Positions 1 through 10,761 are shown, numbered from the stretch's first letter. The stretch: 64,000 nt of DNA from JACKDW01 sp964621785 (GCA_964621785.1 CAZUPD010000001.1:191420-255419); one strand, 5' to 3'. The notes: generated by a model from the sequence alone, not told the origin. Numbers and translations are program-made.

Positions 1-2
1 AG

Positions 3-467
<465 letters not shown>

Positions 468-493
468 GCGAAGCTCCCTCCCCCTACAAAAAC

Positions 494-520
494 AACACCG
501 GCCTGTCCGGTGTTTTTTTT
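494..520 (+). terminator. Rho-independent terminator of the desaturase gene
   Basis: Perfect 8-bp stem AACACCGG / CCGGTGTT around a 5-base loop (CCTGT), followed by a run of eight T. It begins 27 bases after the desaturase stop codon. Confidence 0.9.
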
Positions 521-609
521 ACGACGGACGACGACCAACGGCGGTACCGAGCAATCCCGCAGCGACTCCAAATTGACGAGCAAGGTCTCCTGACGCAGTT
601 GCGGTGTTC

Positions 610-637
610 TTGTACCTACATGACAAAAGCTTGCTAT
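610..637 (+). promoter_or_regulatory. Possible promoter of the RpoC-like gene, overlapping a TGYANNTRCA palindrome
   Basis: TTGTAC at 610-615 and TGCTAT at 632-637, separated by 16 bases, resemble a sigma-70-type -35/-10 pair about 12 bases upstream of the ATG at 649, so the leader would be very short. The -35-like hexamer overlaps the palindrome TGTACCTACA (611-620), one of the copies of the window-wide motif. This is inferred from sequence resemblance only. Confidence 0.3.
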
Positions 638-648
638 CGTGCCCTCCG

Positions 649-2454
649 ATGACCACGGCCAACGAGATCTTGCCGGCCTTCTTCCTCAGCGACGACCCCG
701 ACGAGGTGATCGCCGCCGCGGCGCAGGTCGAGCGGATGAGCAGTGGCTGTGTGAATCGCACCGAGACCTATAACCGGCGCACGAACAAGCCGGAGCGTGG
801 TGGTATCCACTGCGCCCGCGTGTTTGGACCGATCGCTGACAATCGTTGCATCTGCGAAAAGTTGTGCAAGCCCGAGCATGTCGGCCAGATCTGTGACCGC
901 TGCGGTGTGTTGTGCGGCCCGGCTCGTCTGCGGCACGAGCGTTGGGGGCATATCGAATCGGACGTGCCGCTTTTTCACCCGATACTCGTTCCGCGGATCG
1001 CACAGAGACTCAATTGTCGCCAAGATGATCTGGTCGCCGCCCTCCGGCGCAGAGCCAACCTCCACCCCGACGGTACGGTCGTCCACACGCGGCGCGACAC
1101 CTTCGGAATGGAGAGTTTCGCCGACCCGGCCGAGGAAGCACGTGAGCATCGGGGAAACCGTTATTTCGCCGAGCGGTTGGAACAGGCCGGGTACAAAAAT
1201 ATGTTGATACACAGAGTCCCGGTGACCCCGTCCCAGTGGCGGACGACCCCGCGAGATCCCCAGGATGCCGGCTACCTCGCGCTGGTCAACCGCTGCAACC
1301 GACTCGCGCGTCTGATCGAGCTCTCGGCCCCCAAGATCATCCTCGACAACGAAGAGCGAATGACCCAAATCGCCTTTATGCGGCTCGGTGAAGTTGTCCG
1401 TGACGAGCTTGTTGCGCGGGCCAACCGGCGTCCGCGTGCGCCCGAGACCGACGCTTCGCGCGAGCTCCTGCGCCAGATCCGAGAAACGCCCGACGACGAC
1501 AAGCCGCGGCTCGCCTACGCCAACTACCTGCGCGAGCGCGATGATCCGCGAGGTGACTTTCTCGCCATGCAGTTAGAGACACCCGGCCTGTCGCGGATGC
1601 CCAAACCAGAGCGTGACCTACTTCGGTGGCACTACAACGAATGGCTCGATCCACTCACAGCGGCGGTTGACAAAGTCGTGTTTCGCCGCGGTTTTTTGGT
1701 CAGTTGCCGCACGATCCGCGCCCGAGCGCTCGGCCTTGTCGGCGACCCCGCGTGGGCGACCGTCGAGCATCTCGACAGCGACATCGTCGAGCTGATCGCC
1801 CATCCGTGTATGCGGGCACTCCGGGAGATCAGCGTGAACTACCGGACGCTGCGTGCACTGTGCGGGCGAGATGACGTTGTATTACCAAAGATTATCTACG
1901 CGCGGGTACGTCTGACGAGTTGTCCACCGCAAACGCCGAAACGCGTGGTCGACAACACCGTCCTGCCCGAATTGCGTGAGCTCGAATTGCATCATACCAA
2001 CCCCCGCGGGCACCAGGACTGGTCGTGGCTGTTCGACACCACGTTGGCCGATCGGCTTGAATCCTTGGCGATACAATCAAATATCGAGCGCCTCGAACTG
2101 CTCCAGCTCGCACAATGGGTCGATGTCTTGCTCCGTCACCCACGTCTGCTGTCGCTCACCCTGGCGTTTTCCAAACGTACATGTGTGATCGAACTGCGCC
2201 GGGGCACAGGCGACGAAACGGTTGGGGTCGATGTGCGACTCTCGCGGCTGTTCGACGAGATGCTCTCGCTCGGCAACGAAGAGTTGCTCGACCACCTCGA
2301 AACGGCGCTGATGTCCCTCGAGCCCCACAGCGTGGGTTACCTGCGGATCAAGAACTCGGCTGGATTTTACGCCGACCGCCACCATGGACTCGCAGCGAGT
2401 CTACGCGGTGTGTTTGGCCAGCGAGTGAGCCTGCCGCGGTTTCGAGAGTCGTAG
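649..2454 (+). CDS. RNA polymerase beta-prime N-terminal-like protein fused to a TIGR02996 domain
   Basis: A 601-residue protein whose first ~240 residues resemble the N-terminus of RpoC. Residues 40-60 carry the ETYNRRTNKPERGG..CARVFGP pattern. Residues 67-85 carry the zinc-ribbon cysteines (C67, C69, C82, C85), nearly the spacing and position of E. coli beta-prime C70/C72/C85/C88, followed by RHERWGHIE. Residues ~189-240 match the later RVPVTP...LVNRCNRLARL...NEERMTQ segment of RpoC. The catalytic NADFDGD region and everything after it are absent. Residues ~270-310 are a TIGR02996 domain (LAYANYLRERDDPRGDFLAMQLE-like), common in myxobacteria and planctomycetes, then ~290 residues of unknown fold. 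I chose ATG 649 over GTG 604 because homology starts shortly after it. It cannot be a working polymerase subunit; a regulator or decoy that contacts RNAP is a guess. Confidence 0.8.
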   Translation: MTTANEILPAFFLSDDPDEVIAAAAQVERMSSGCVNRTETYNRRTNKPERGGIHCARVFGPIADNRCICEKLCKPEHVGQICDRCGVLCGPARLRHERWGHIESDVPLFHPILVPRIAQRLNCRQDDLVAALRRRANLHPDGTVVHTRRDTFGMESFADPAEEAREHRGNRYFAERLEQAGYKNMLIHRVPVTPSQWRTTPRDPQDAGYLALVNRCNRLARLIELSAPKIILDNEERMTQIAFMRLGEVVRDELVARANRRPRAPETDASRELLRQIRETPDDDKPRLAYANYLRERDDPRGDFLAMQLETPGLSRMPKPERDLLRWHYNEWLDPLTAAVDKVVFRRGFLVSCRTIRARALGLVGDPAWATVEHLDSDIVELIAHPCMRALREISVNYRTLRALCGRDDVVLPKIIYARVRLTSCPPQTPKRVVDNTVLPELRELELHHTNPRGHQDWSWLFDTTLADRLESLAIQSNIERLELLQLAQWVDVLLRHPRLLSLTLAFSKRTCVIELRRGTGDETVGVDVRLSRLFDEMLSLGNEELLDHLETALMSLEPHSVGYLRIKNSAGFYADRHHGLAASLRGVFGQRVSLPRFRES

Positions 2455-2482
2455 CGCGAACAATACTTTGTAAGTACATGTT

Positions 2483-3115
2483 TTACATGCTCCGTGCTCG
2501 CCGTGTCCGCAACCACGGGACGCACGCGAGGAGGACCACGAGCCATCCTCCAGGGGCCTGCGAACCGCCGATGTGGCAGCCTTTTCCGTCGCTGCTCAGG
2601 CCCGAAAAATCTGGCCGCGGGGCGGGAATGCGGGGGGGTTCGACGGCCTCGGTGGCGAGCACTTTTTGCGTTTTTACCGGTTCCTGACTCGGTCCGAGGG
2701 CAGCGAAGTCTTCGCTCGCCCGCCTCGATTCACGCGTCCGTGTGCAGATGCTGTCGAACAAGACATCGTCGGCACCTCGGGTCGCATAGATCAGGTAGAC
2801 CTCGCCAGAGTAGTAGCGACGGCCGCAGGCAGCACTACTCGCAGGGGTCTTGATCCGCACGCGTTGCCCAACATCTCCTTTCCACTGGCGGGTCACCGAA
2901 AACTCGTAGGTGACTGTTTCGCTGTACCCGCTTCGCAGACTCGGTGCCGCGATCACGCGACCTTCGAACACCGCGTCGGACTGGCGCGCGGCCTCTTGCG
3001 GAACGTGTCGCCCGGAACAGGAGCAGGCCTGAGCGATGTGAGGAGTCATCCAAGCTAGACCTGCGAGCATGCTCACGGTGATCCATTGACGAGCTTGCCC
3101 GGTCACAGTGCGCAC
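2483..3115 (-). CDS. Secreted TIMP/netrin-like domain protein with MYXO-CTERM-like tail
   Basis: Exported protein with a signal peptide ending ...HIAQA before CSCSG, so the mature protein would begin with Cys-x-Cys as in tissue inhibitors of metalloproteinases, where the N-terminal Cys chelates zinc. An NTR/TIMP-like body follows (VFEGRVIAA...TYEFSVTRQWKGD...Y..G..YLIYA..), then a low-complexity stretch. The C-terminus has a GC motif, a Trp-containing hydrophobic helix and RTRRARS, which is the MYXO-CTERM plan for surface sorting in myxobacteria. The start is uncertain: GTG 3115 and GTG 3106 both leave a full signal peptide, and the frame stays open to 3160. It converges with the RpoC-like gene (28 bases apart) and is divergent from the ABC-F gene. 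Inhibitor function is not proven. Confidence 0.7.
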   Translation of the reverse strand: MRTVTGQARQWITVSMLAGLAWMTPHIAQACSCSGRHVPQEAARQSDAVFEGRVIAAPSLRSGYSETVTYEFSVTRQWKGDVGQRVRIKTPASSAACGRRYYSGEVYLIYATRGADDVLFDSICTRTRESRRASEDFAALGPSQEPVKTQKVLATEAVEPPRIPAPRPDFSGLSSDGKGCHIGGSQAPGGWLVVLLACVPWLRTRRARSM

Positions 3116-3197
3116 GTTAACAACAGCCCCGCATACCCGGCAACCCGGATTGAACGTCATCCCGATCGTCCGCGGCTGCCAGCGAAGGGCGACAACG

Positions 3198-4808
<1,611 letters not shown>

Positions 4809-4984
4809 TCAAGCACCAAATCCTCCGCCGACAGTCCAACCCGGGCAGAGCGATGTTGGCGGAGGATGTGCGTGTACAACGAATTTGGTTGGCACCCATA
4901 TTGGCAGCTCGTCGCACGTTCCCGCTCATCCATCGGCGCAGATAACCCGAGCGCGCCCGGCGTTTCGCAGTATGATTGCCAGCC

Positions 4985-5380
4985 ATGGCCAGCACCAAAG
5001 CCGAGCGTCATCGAGAGCGCTTGCTCGCCGCCCGCAACGAACTCCTGACCGAGGGCGACCACGAAGTGCGGATCGCCGAGCGCGCCTCGCCGGTGGCCAG
5101 CAAGGTCGATGAGGATGCCAAGCCGCTCACGGTCATGAACCAGGTGATCGCCTCCAACCGCAACGCCGAGCGCAAACGCAGGTTAGCCAACATCGATGCC
5201 GCGCTCGTGCGTCTGCGCGAAGACCCAGAAGACTTTGACCGTTGTGAATCCTGCGACGAGCCGCTCGGGCGTCGGCTTTCGCTGATGCCGTGGGTGACCC
5301 TGTGTATCGATTGTCAACGCGAGCAGGAAGGGGACCAGCGCCATGGAAGCCGGCGCTCGCTGACGGACTTCGTCACCTGA
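4985..5380 (+). CDS. DksA/TraR-type C4 zinc-finger protein
   Basis: A 131-residue protein with a long helical N-terminal half (KAERHRERLLAARNELL; later NRNAERKRRLANIDAALVRL) and a C-terminal four-cysteine zinc finger, CESC...CIDC. That is the DksA/TraR arrangement: these proteins enter the RNA polymerase secondary channel and modulate transcription, often with ppGpp. The coiled-coil tip acidic pair of true DksA is not obvious, so it may be a DksA-like paralogue. ATG 4985 was preferred to an in-frame start at 4976. The gene lies 176 bases after the ABC-F gene and converges with the next one. Confidence 0.8.
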   Translation: MASTKAERHRERLLAARNELLTEGDHEVRIAERASPVASKVDEDAKPLTVMNQVIASNRNAERKRRLANIDAALVRLREDPEDFDRCESCDEPLGRRLSLMPWVTLCIDCQREQEGDQRHGSRRSLTDFVT

Positions 5381-5424
5381 ATGGCGAGAAACTCATTGTT
5401 GATACATGTAGGTGAGTGCCTGTG

Positions 5425-5793
5425 TCAGGTCTCGGTGGGCTCAGGAGCGATCAACCATCCGCGGGCAACACTCAGCGGGCCCTCACCCGTGCACTCGCCA
5501 AACACCACGCGACCGTCTTCGCGGGCCTGCACCTGTCCGCAAAAACTCCCGTTGTGTTTGCGGACCAACGCCGCGACCTCTGAGCGTGTCGCCTCGGTCA
5601 GGTCGTGGACCTGGGCATCGCAGGCCTGACAGTGGCGCACCCGAGCATCGACTTCGGTCATCGACTCCCATGCGACGGGGCAGTTGTAGCGCAGGCGCAG
5701 CTCGACCCGCGGACGCGCCCCTGCGCGTGTCAAGGTCTCGCGGATCACTCGCAAGCGTTTGTTGAGGGAGCGTTCCTCCATTCCCGGCATCAT
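5425..5793 (-). CDS. Small CxxxW-x-M / CxxC protein of unknown function
   Basis: A 122-residue protein with no signal peptide. The central region reads CPVAWESM...VRHCQACDAQVHDLTEATRSEVAAL..., then FCGQ and GEC. The same pattern (Cys, Trp, Met, then a CxxC, then 'V.D....') is seen in the N-terminal module of some Bacteroidetes TonB-like proteins, so I read it as a small metal-binding fold, probably zinc. This is family resemblance, not a named function. Two in-frame ATGs exist (5793 and 5781). It lies between the DksA-like gene (convergent) and the TPR lipoprotein gene, whose stop codon is upstream of it on the same strand, so the two may be co-transcribed. Confidence 0.6.
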   Translation of the reverse strand: MMPGMEERSLNKRLRVIRETLTRAGARPRVELRLRYNCPVAWESMTEVDARVRHCQACDAQVHDLTEATRSEVAALVRKHNGSFCGQVQAREDGRVVFGECTGEGPLSVARGWLIAPEPTET

Positions 5794-5828
5794 ACCGGTC
5801 TGCGGGGAGCACCGGGAAAAACTCTGTC

Positions 5829-7592
5829 TTATAGGTCATGTAGTAGTGCGCGCACGCGTCGTGTCTCCGGGTGTGCCGGGCCCAGCTTGGCCGTGAACGT
5901 CGCCAGGGCCAGGCTGAGGCGTTCACGGGCCTCGTCGGGGCGATTGAGGGCGAGCAGCGTTTGGCCGAGCCCCTGTTGACTGCGGGCGGTCTCGACATGG
6001 TCGGGACCGAGGGTGGCGGATCGAATGGCGAGTGCCTGTCGGTGTAGCTGCAACGCTCGGGTGTGGTCGCCAAACGCCTCGGCCATCTCGGCCAGGTTGT
6101 GAAGACTGATCGCCGTGTACGGGTGGTTGGGGCCGAGGGTTTTTTGGCGGATTGCAAGTGCTTGCTCAAACGTCTCGAGCGCCAGCTGGTTCTCCCCTTT
6201 GGCGCGATAGGCAGCTGCGAGGTTGTTGAGACTGGTTGCGGTATCGGGATGCTCGGGTCCAAAGATGGCAGTCCGGATCTTCAGCGTCGCCTGGTGGAGC
6301 TCGATCGCCTCGTCCAACGCATGGAGGTAGTACAGCGAGCGGGCGAGGTTATTCATCGTGCGGGCCGTATCCTGTTTCAGACCGAGGTGTTGCAGACGGA
6401 TCCGTAGCGCCTCGCGGTAGGGGGCGAGTGCCTCGCTGTGGTGGCCCGAGCGTTCGTGCACCGAGCCGAGGTCGTGGAGCACCTGGGCGGTATCGAGGTG
6501 GTCTGGGCCGCGCAGATGCTCGAACGCTGCATGTGCAGCTTTCAAGGTTCGCATGGCCTCATCTCTCCGATCGGCGCGCAGGGCATCGCGTCCGAGGGCA
6601 GCGAGGGCGAGCGCCCGTTCGTAGTCATAGACCGTGCATTTACAATCATTTCCCAGTTCGTCCAAGATCGCCACCGCCTGTGCATCGAGTTGGTACGCGC
6701 GTTCGGGCTGGCCGTGCACGCGCCATTCGGCGGCGAGTTGGGTGGCCATGCGGGCGATGTCGACTGGCGTGGGCACCTCGCTGGTGGGCGCTTGCAACCT
6801 GTCGAACTCCGAGGTGCGGCTGTCGAACGCCAACGGGAGAAACGCGATGCTCCGGGCCAGCCACGCCTGGGTTTGGCGGTTGTCGCGACGGTTTCGCACC
6901 CGACTGCGGACCCTGAGTCGCAGCCGGTCATCGCCGCGGCCCCCATCGATCAGGGCAAACGCTGTACTCACAGCTTCGGGTCGGTCGAGTGTAGGTGCAT
7001 CTAACTCCGCAAGGACGTCGCGTCCGAGCCAGGCTGCGACCTCGGCCTCGGCAGCCAGGGCGAGCTCGGCGGGATCTGGGAGGCTCGCATCGGGGCGGTC
7101 GCGGCAGTGCAGAAGTTGGTCGTGGATCGAAGCCACCGCCACCGGTGCGCGGTCCCACCTCGCATCCGGGGAGCGGGAGAGGACGCGGGTGAGGGCAGAA
7201 AGACGCGCGATAACCCTCCGGTGACAGGCTCCGGCGGCTGAAAACTCAGCCTGTGACAGCGTTGCCCTGCGGGCATTTCGGCAGGTCTGTTCGCGGTCGA
7301 CCACCCACGCAGAGGTCGTCGTTTTGAGCCCGTCGATCACAAACCATCCCGTCGGGCGCAGATGCGTCGGCAACTGTTCGACGGTTTGGGTGAGCGCGTT
7401 TTGCCGAGAGGTGTCCCAAATCCCGTGGAGGTGGCGGGCCGCGTGGTGACAGGCAGGGGCGTGGGGGCTGCGAATTTGGTCGGGAGGTCGCGGGCGACAA
7501 CTGGCGAGTACAAGCACGAATGTGGTGAGGTGGACCGCGAACCCGCACAGCCAACGGTGAAAAACCTGTTGCCCCCAGGGGCGCGCAATCAT
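5829..7592 (-). CDS. TPR lipoprotein resembling a kinase-free myxobacterial STK sensor module
   Basis: A 587-residue protein starting with a signal sequence and lipobox (VLAS|C). The middle region contains a Cys/Trp pattern (ACHHAARHLHGIWD ... WVVDREQTCRNARR ... CHRRVIARLSAL) typical of the extracytoplasmic part attached to many Nannocystaceae Ser/Thr kinases. At least six tetratricopeptide repeats of the kinesin-light-chain type follow from about residue 310 to the end (repeated LGPEHPDTA.SLNNLA.. units). No kinase domain is present, so it is a secreted stand-alone version. ATG 7592 was chosen because it begins the signal peptide; the frame runs on to 7736 without homology. Four TGYANNTRCA palindromes fall in this gene (6043, 6528, 6635, 6990), the densest cluster here. 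Confidence 0.75.
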   Translation of the reverse strand: MIARPWGQQVFHRWLCGFAVHLTTFVLVLASCRPRPPDQIRSPHAPACHHAARHLHGIWDTSRQNALTQTVEQLPTHLRPTGWFVIDGLKTTTSAWVVDREQTCRNARRATLSQAEFSAAGACHRRVIARLSALTRVLSRSPDARWDRAPVAVASIHDQLLHCRDRPDASLPDPAELALAAEAEVAAWLGRDVLAELDAPTLDRPEAVSTAFALIDGGRGDDRLRLRVRSRVRNRRDNRQTQAWLARSIAFLPLAFDSRTSEFDRLQAPTSEVPTPVDIARMATQLAAEWRVHGQPERAYQLDAQAVAILDELGNDCKCTVYDYERALALAALGRDALRADRRDEAMRTLKAAHAAFEHLRGPDHLDTAQVLHDLGSVHERSGHHSEALAPYREALRIRLQHLGLKQDTARTMNNLARSLYYLHALDEAIELHQATLKIRTAIFGPEHPDTATSLNNLAAAYRAKGENQLALETFEQALAIRQKTLGPNHPYTAISLHNLAEMAEAFGDHTRALQLHRQALAIRSATLGPDHVETARSQQGLGQTLLALNRPDEARERLSLALATFTAKLGPAHPETRRVRALLHDL

Positions 7593-7682
7593 AGGTCGTC
7601 TTCCCTCGCCGGTACGCCATGATGGCACACCATCCAAGGTTCTTGCGCAGAAATTGCCCTGGTGGTAGTGCTGATTCCGGGT

Positions 7683-8939
7683 ATGCGGCACGCACAAGAC
7701 GAACTTGTATGGATAGACAACCAAGGCGTTTTGCATCCTTTAGGGGAGCTTGCGACCGAGCGGATGAAGGCCCGTAACGGGGCTTTTTTCCGCATGTTCC
7801 CGACGCCACACCACGTGTTGTTTATGCGCTACACGGGCCAGGACGGGCGCCGTGATGCCGAGGACGGTGCCGTCGTGCGGCTCGCCGGCGAAATCGTCGG
7901 ACCCGGATTCATGTGTGACATTGTCGCGGTGCTCGCCCAGTCCGGATGGAACGGATTGTTGAGTGTACAAGGAGAAGGTGTCGAGCGTAACGTCTACGTC
8001 GAAAGTGGGCGTGTCATCGGAGCCCGGACCACCGCCCCCGACGAACATCTCGGCCAAGTGCTCTACCGGTTTGGTGTCATCAGCGAAATCCAGTTAGAGC
8101 AGATCCTCGACCGCGCACGTGCTGGTCAGTTGTTTGGTGCCGCCGCGATCGACCTCGGTATCCTCACCAGCGAGCAGGTCTACACCTATCTGCGCAAACA
8201 GGTCGAGCGCATCGCAATGAGTGTGCTGACGGTGGCCGACGGGATGTACGCCTTCCTAGATGGTTTTGACGAGGAGGAAGTGCCGTTTCGCCACGGGGTC
8301 AGTCTCAACTCCCTGTTGATGGACGGCGTCACCCAGATGGATGAGATGCGGTTTTTCAGACAGCGCATTCCGTCGGCTGGGTACATCCCCGAAAAACGCC
8401 CCGACGCCCGCACGCCGCCCGACGAATGTGTCGCCCTGTGGGAGCTTATCGACGGCGAAAGTTCGGTCGGCGAGCTCAGCCGGGTCCTCAACCGCTCCGA
8501 GTTCGAAACCACCAAAATGGTGTTTCAGCTGTATCAGAGCAAGTGTATCTCGATCGCCCCGCCGCGCACCGGTGGAGGTCCCCGCGACACGATCGAAACA
8601 GCCAACGCCGTGCTCCGACTGATTCACCAAGAAGTCGACCAAAAAGGCAAGGGAACGGCCCTGCGGACCAACCTCGAAGGATTTGCCGACGAGGTCTACG
8701 AGCTCATGTTTCGCGAGGCCGGCCCGTTTGAAAACGGCTCGTTTCTCCCCGACCCGATGATCGAGAACGTCTCGATCATCGTCAGCGGGGGCAACTCCGA
8801 CAAATTCCTCAAGGAGATGCTCTACGACTACGTACAGTTTGCCCTGTTTTCGGCCAGCAGTCTGTTGATGCGCGGCAAGGACAACAGCCTCGGCAAGCAG
8901 GTCGAGCCGCTGATGAGCAAGCTGCGGCCGATCGGGTAG
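7683..8939 (+). CDS. DUF4388 (PATAN) domain protein
   Basis: A 418-residue cytoplasmic protein. Residues ~65-140 match the DUF4388/PATAN pattern (GEIVGPGFMCDIVAVLAQSGWNGLLSV, then R.VYVESGRVIGARTT..E.LGQVLYRFG). Proteins with this domain in myxobacteria and other delta-group bacteria are linked to gliding, polarity or signalling. The C-terminal ~160 residues are unassigned and mixed helical. ATG 7683 was chosen; GTG 7662 is an alternative. The gene is divergent from the TPR lipoprotein (91 bases between starts). Its direct partner cannot be named from this window. Confidence 0.7.
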   Translation: MRHAQDELVWIDNQGVLHPLGELATERMKARNGAFFRMFPTPHHVLFMRYTGQDGRRDAEDGAVVRLAGEIVGPGFMCDIVAVLAQSGWNGLLSVQGEGVERNVYVESGRVIGARTTAPDEHLGQVLYRFGVISEIQLEQILDRARAGQLFGAAAIDLGILTSEQVYTYLRKQVERIAMSVLTVADGMYAFLDGFDEEEVPFRHGVSLNSLLMDGVTQMDEMRFFRQRIPSAGYIPEKRPDARTPPDECVALWELIDGESSVGELSRVLNRSEFETTKMVFQLYQSKCISIAPPRTGGGPRDTIETANAVLRLIHQEVDQKGKGTALRTNLEGFADEVYELMFREAGPFENGSFLPDPMIENVSIIVSGGNSDKFLKEMLYDYVQFALFSASSLLMRGKDNSLGKQVEPLMSKLRPIG

Positions 8940-9069
8940 GGTCGCGTGTTGTGTGGTTGCACTGGCTGCATGGCATGCAGCAGCAACACGCAGATACAAC
9001 AGGGGCAAGCGCGTGGCTTCGCCAGGTTCGTACCGCCGGGCCCGGTGGATGGGGTCAGGTCGGAGTAGG

Positions 9070-10374
9070 ATGCAGATACAACAGGACTTGACGCGCGGAC
9101 TCGGCAAATTCGCAGCAATCGCGCTGGTGACCGGTAACATGATTGGCTCGGGGATCTTTGTCACCCCCGCAGCGCTCGCCGAGACAGCGGGGCCACTGTC
9201 GTTGGCCGCCTGGGTTGTCAACGTCCTCGGCTACCTGTGTCTCACAGCGGTGTTTGCCGACCTCGGACGGGCCTACCCGATCTCCGGCGGCATGCAGGCA
9301 TTTTCCCACCGAGCGTTTGGCAAGTTCGCGGGGATGCAGGTCGGCTACCTCTACTGGTTGTGTGCGGTGATCGGCAACGCAGCCTTCCTCACCGCATTTA
9401 CCTCCTATCTCGTGGTCTTCGTTCCGGCCGCGGGTGACCCGTGGGTGGCGTTTGGTTGGAGTCAGGCACTGTTGTGGAGTTTGACCCTCGGGCACGTTGT
9501 CGGCGTGCGTGTGGGTGGTGCTGTCCAGATCATCACCACCGTCCTCAAGTTGTTGCCGTTGCTGGTGTTGAGCATCGCCCTGATTCCCTATTTCTCGCTC
9601 GACAACCTGCAACCGGTTGCGCCCCATGGGACGAAGTCGCTGTTGCCCGCGGTCTCGTTGATGTCGTGGATGTTTATCGGCATGGAGTCGATCACCGTGC
9701 CCGCCGAGGAAATTCGCGATGCCGGACGCACCATCAGTCGTTCGATCTACCTCGGATTTGGTTTGACGGCGGGTGTGTACCTGTTGGTGTTGGTCGCCCT
9801 GATGGGGGCTGCACCCGCCGGGCAGCTGGCAGCCTCGGCCAAACCACTCGCAGACGTTGCAGCTACAATTTTTGGCCCTGGCGCCGCCCGTCTGGTCAGC
9901 TTGGGAGCACTGATCTCGATTGTCGGGATCCTCAATGGATGGTTGTTGGTCACCAGTCGGATGGCCCACGCCACCGCCCGAGACGGCCTCGCTCCCGGGG
10001 TATTTGCCCGCTTACACCCGCGGACCAACACGCCCATCCCAGCTCTCCTGATCACGAGTTTGTGTAGCGGAGGGATTGTCCTGCTCTACTTCAGCGGGAC
10101 CATGCTCGACGTCTACAACTTCATTTCGATGCTCTCGACGGCGACTGCCCTCACCGCGATTGGCTGCGCCTGTGTGGCCCAGGTCGTGTTGATGCGACGC
10201 GAGCCCAACAAGTTCCGTCCGTGGCAACTTCGGCGGGGCAGGGTGACCGCGGTGCTCGGATTGTTGGTGGTCCTGCTGATGATCGCCGGCGCCGGCATGC
10301 ACGTGATCGGGTGGACACTCGCCTGTATGTTGGTACCTGTCCCGTATTACTTATGGAAACGCCGGCAGTTTTAG
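9070..10374 (+). CDS. APC-family amino acid permease
   Basis: A 434-residue integral membrane protein with about 12 hydrophobic segments. It opens with the APC signature GNMIGSGIFVTPAALAE and has the conserved FxGMESITVPAEEI helix (residues ~190-205) and a SRMAHATARDGLAP loop. It resembles arginine/agmatine/ornithine antiporters or putrescine permeases (AdiC/PotE side of the superfamily); the exact substrate is not visible. A role in arginine or polyamine transport is suggested by the dimethylargininase and argininosuccinate synthase genes that follow. ATG 9070 sits directly inside the palindrome region: TGCAGATACA occupies 9071-9080, so the first codons (Met-Gln-Ile-Gln) are made by the motif, including the rare ATA. 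A near-copy CGCAGATACA is at 8989. Confidence 0.85.
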   Translation: MQIQQDLTRGLGKFAAIALVTGNMIGSGIFVTPAALAETAGPLSLAAWVVNVLGYLCLTAVFADLGRAYPISGGMQAFSHRAFGKFAGMQVGYLYWLCAVIGNAAFLTAFTSYLVVFVPAAGDPWVAFGWSQALLWSLTLGHVVGVRVGGAVQIITTVLKLLPLLVLSIALIPYFSLDNLQPVAPHGTKSLLPAVSLMSWMFIGMESITVPAEEIRDAGRTISRSIYLGFGLTAGVYLLVLVALMGAAPAGQLAASAKPLADVAATIFGPGAARLVSLGALISIVGILNGWLLVTSRMAHATARDGLAPGVFARLHPRTNTPIPALLITSLCSGGIVLLYFSGTMLDVYNFISMLSTATALTAIGCACVAQVVLMRREPNKFRPWQLRRGRVTAVLGLLVVLLMIAGAGMHVIGWTLACMLVPVPYYLWKRRQF

Positions 10375-10490
10375 CTGGACGTTCAACCGTGCGCGAACCC
10401 GGGTGAGGGGCGGTGACGCTCGATATCAAGCTACGGCGCGTGTCGAAGCGGGCAAATTCACCGTAGGTTGAAAAGACAGCTTGCTTAATT

Positions 10491-10505
10491 TGAAAATGAA
10501 TATCA
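10491..10505. promoter_or_regulatory. Fur-box-like operator
   Basis: TGAAAAT-G-AATATCA matches 12 of the 14 fixed bases of the 7-1-7 Fur consensus TGATAAT-N-ATTATCA. In the longer 19-bp form (10492-10510) 14 of 19 positions match. The site is in an unusually AT-rich patch and ends 10 bases before the ATG of the small membrane protein, where a repressor would block initiation. Binding is inferred from sequence only. Confidence 0.5.
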
Positions 10506-10515
10506 AAATCAAATT

Positions 10516-10761
10516 ATGAAAACGTCACAAGAACACGTTCTTTCGGTGTGGGCGTTGATCAGCCTGGGAATTCTTGGATTTGTCGGTGCCTTCGCGGCGA
10601 CCCTGTGGGGTGCACTCGATGCCTCTGCTTATGCCTGGATCAGTTTGGTCGCCACCGCGATGGTCTTTGGCGGCCTGACGCTGGCAAGCACGGGCTACAA
10701 GCTTCCGCGCCAGGTGTGGCGGGGGTCCGAGATGCAGCCAAAGTCCATGAGTATACAATAA
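10516..10761 (+). CDS. Small membrane protein, possibly iron-regulated
   Basis: An 81-residue protein with two predicted transmembrane segments (residues ~8-32 and ~38-60) joined by a short loop, and a basic, soluble C-terminal tail (KLPRQVWRGSEMQPKSMSIQ). No family was recognised. The ATG is preceded by the Fur-like operator rather than a clear Shine-Dalgarno sequence. It ends 18 bases before the convergent stop of the dimethylargininase gene. Codon use looks like real coding sequence of this genome (GC-rich third positions through the body), unlike the AT-rich upstream patch. Function unknown. Confidence 0.6.
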   Translation: MKTSQEHVLSVWALISLGILGFVGAFAATLWGALDASAYAWISLVATAMVFGGLTLASTGYKLPRQVWRGSEMQPKSMSIQ

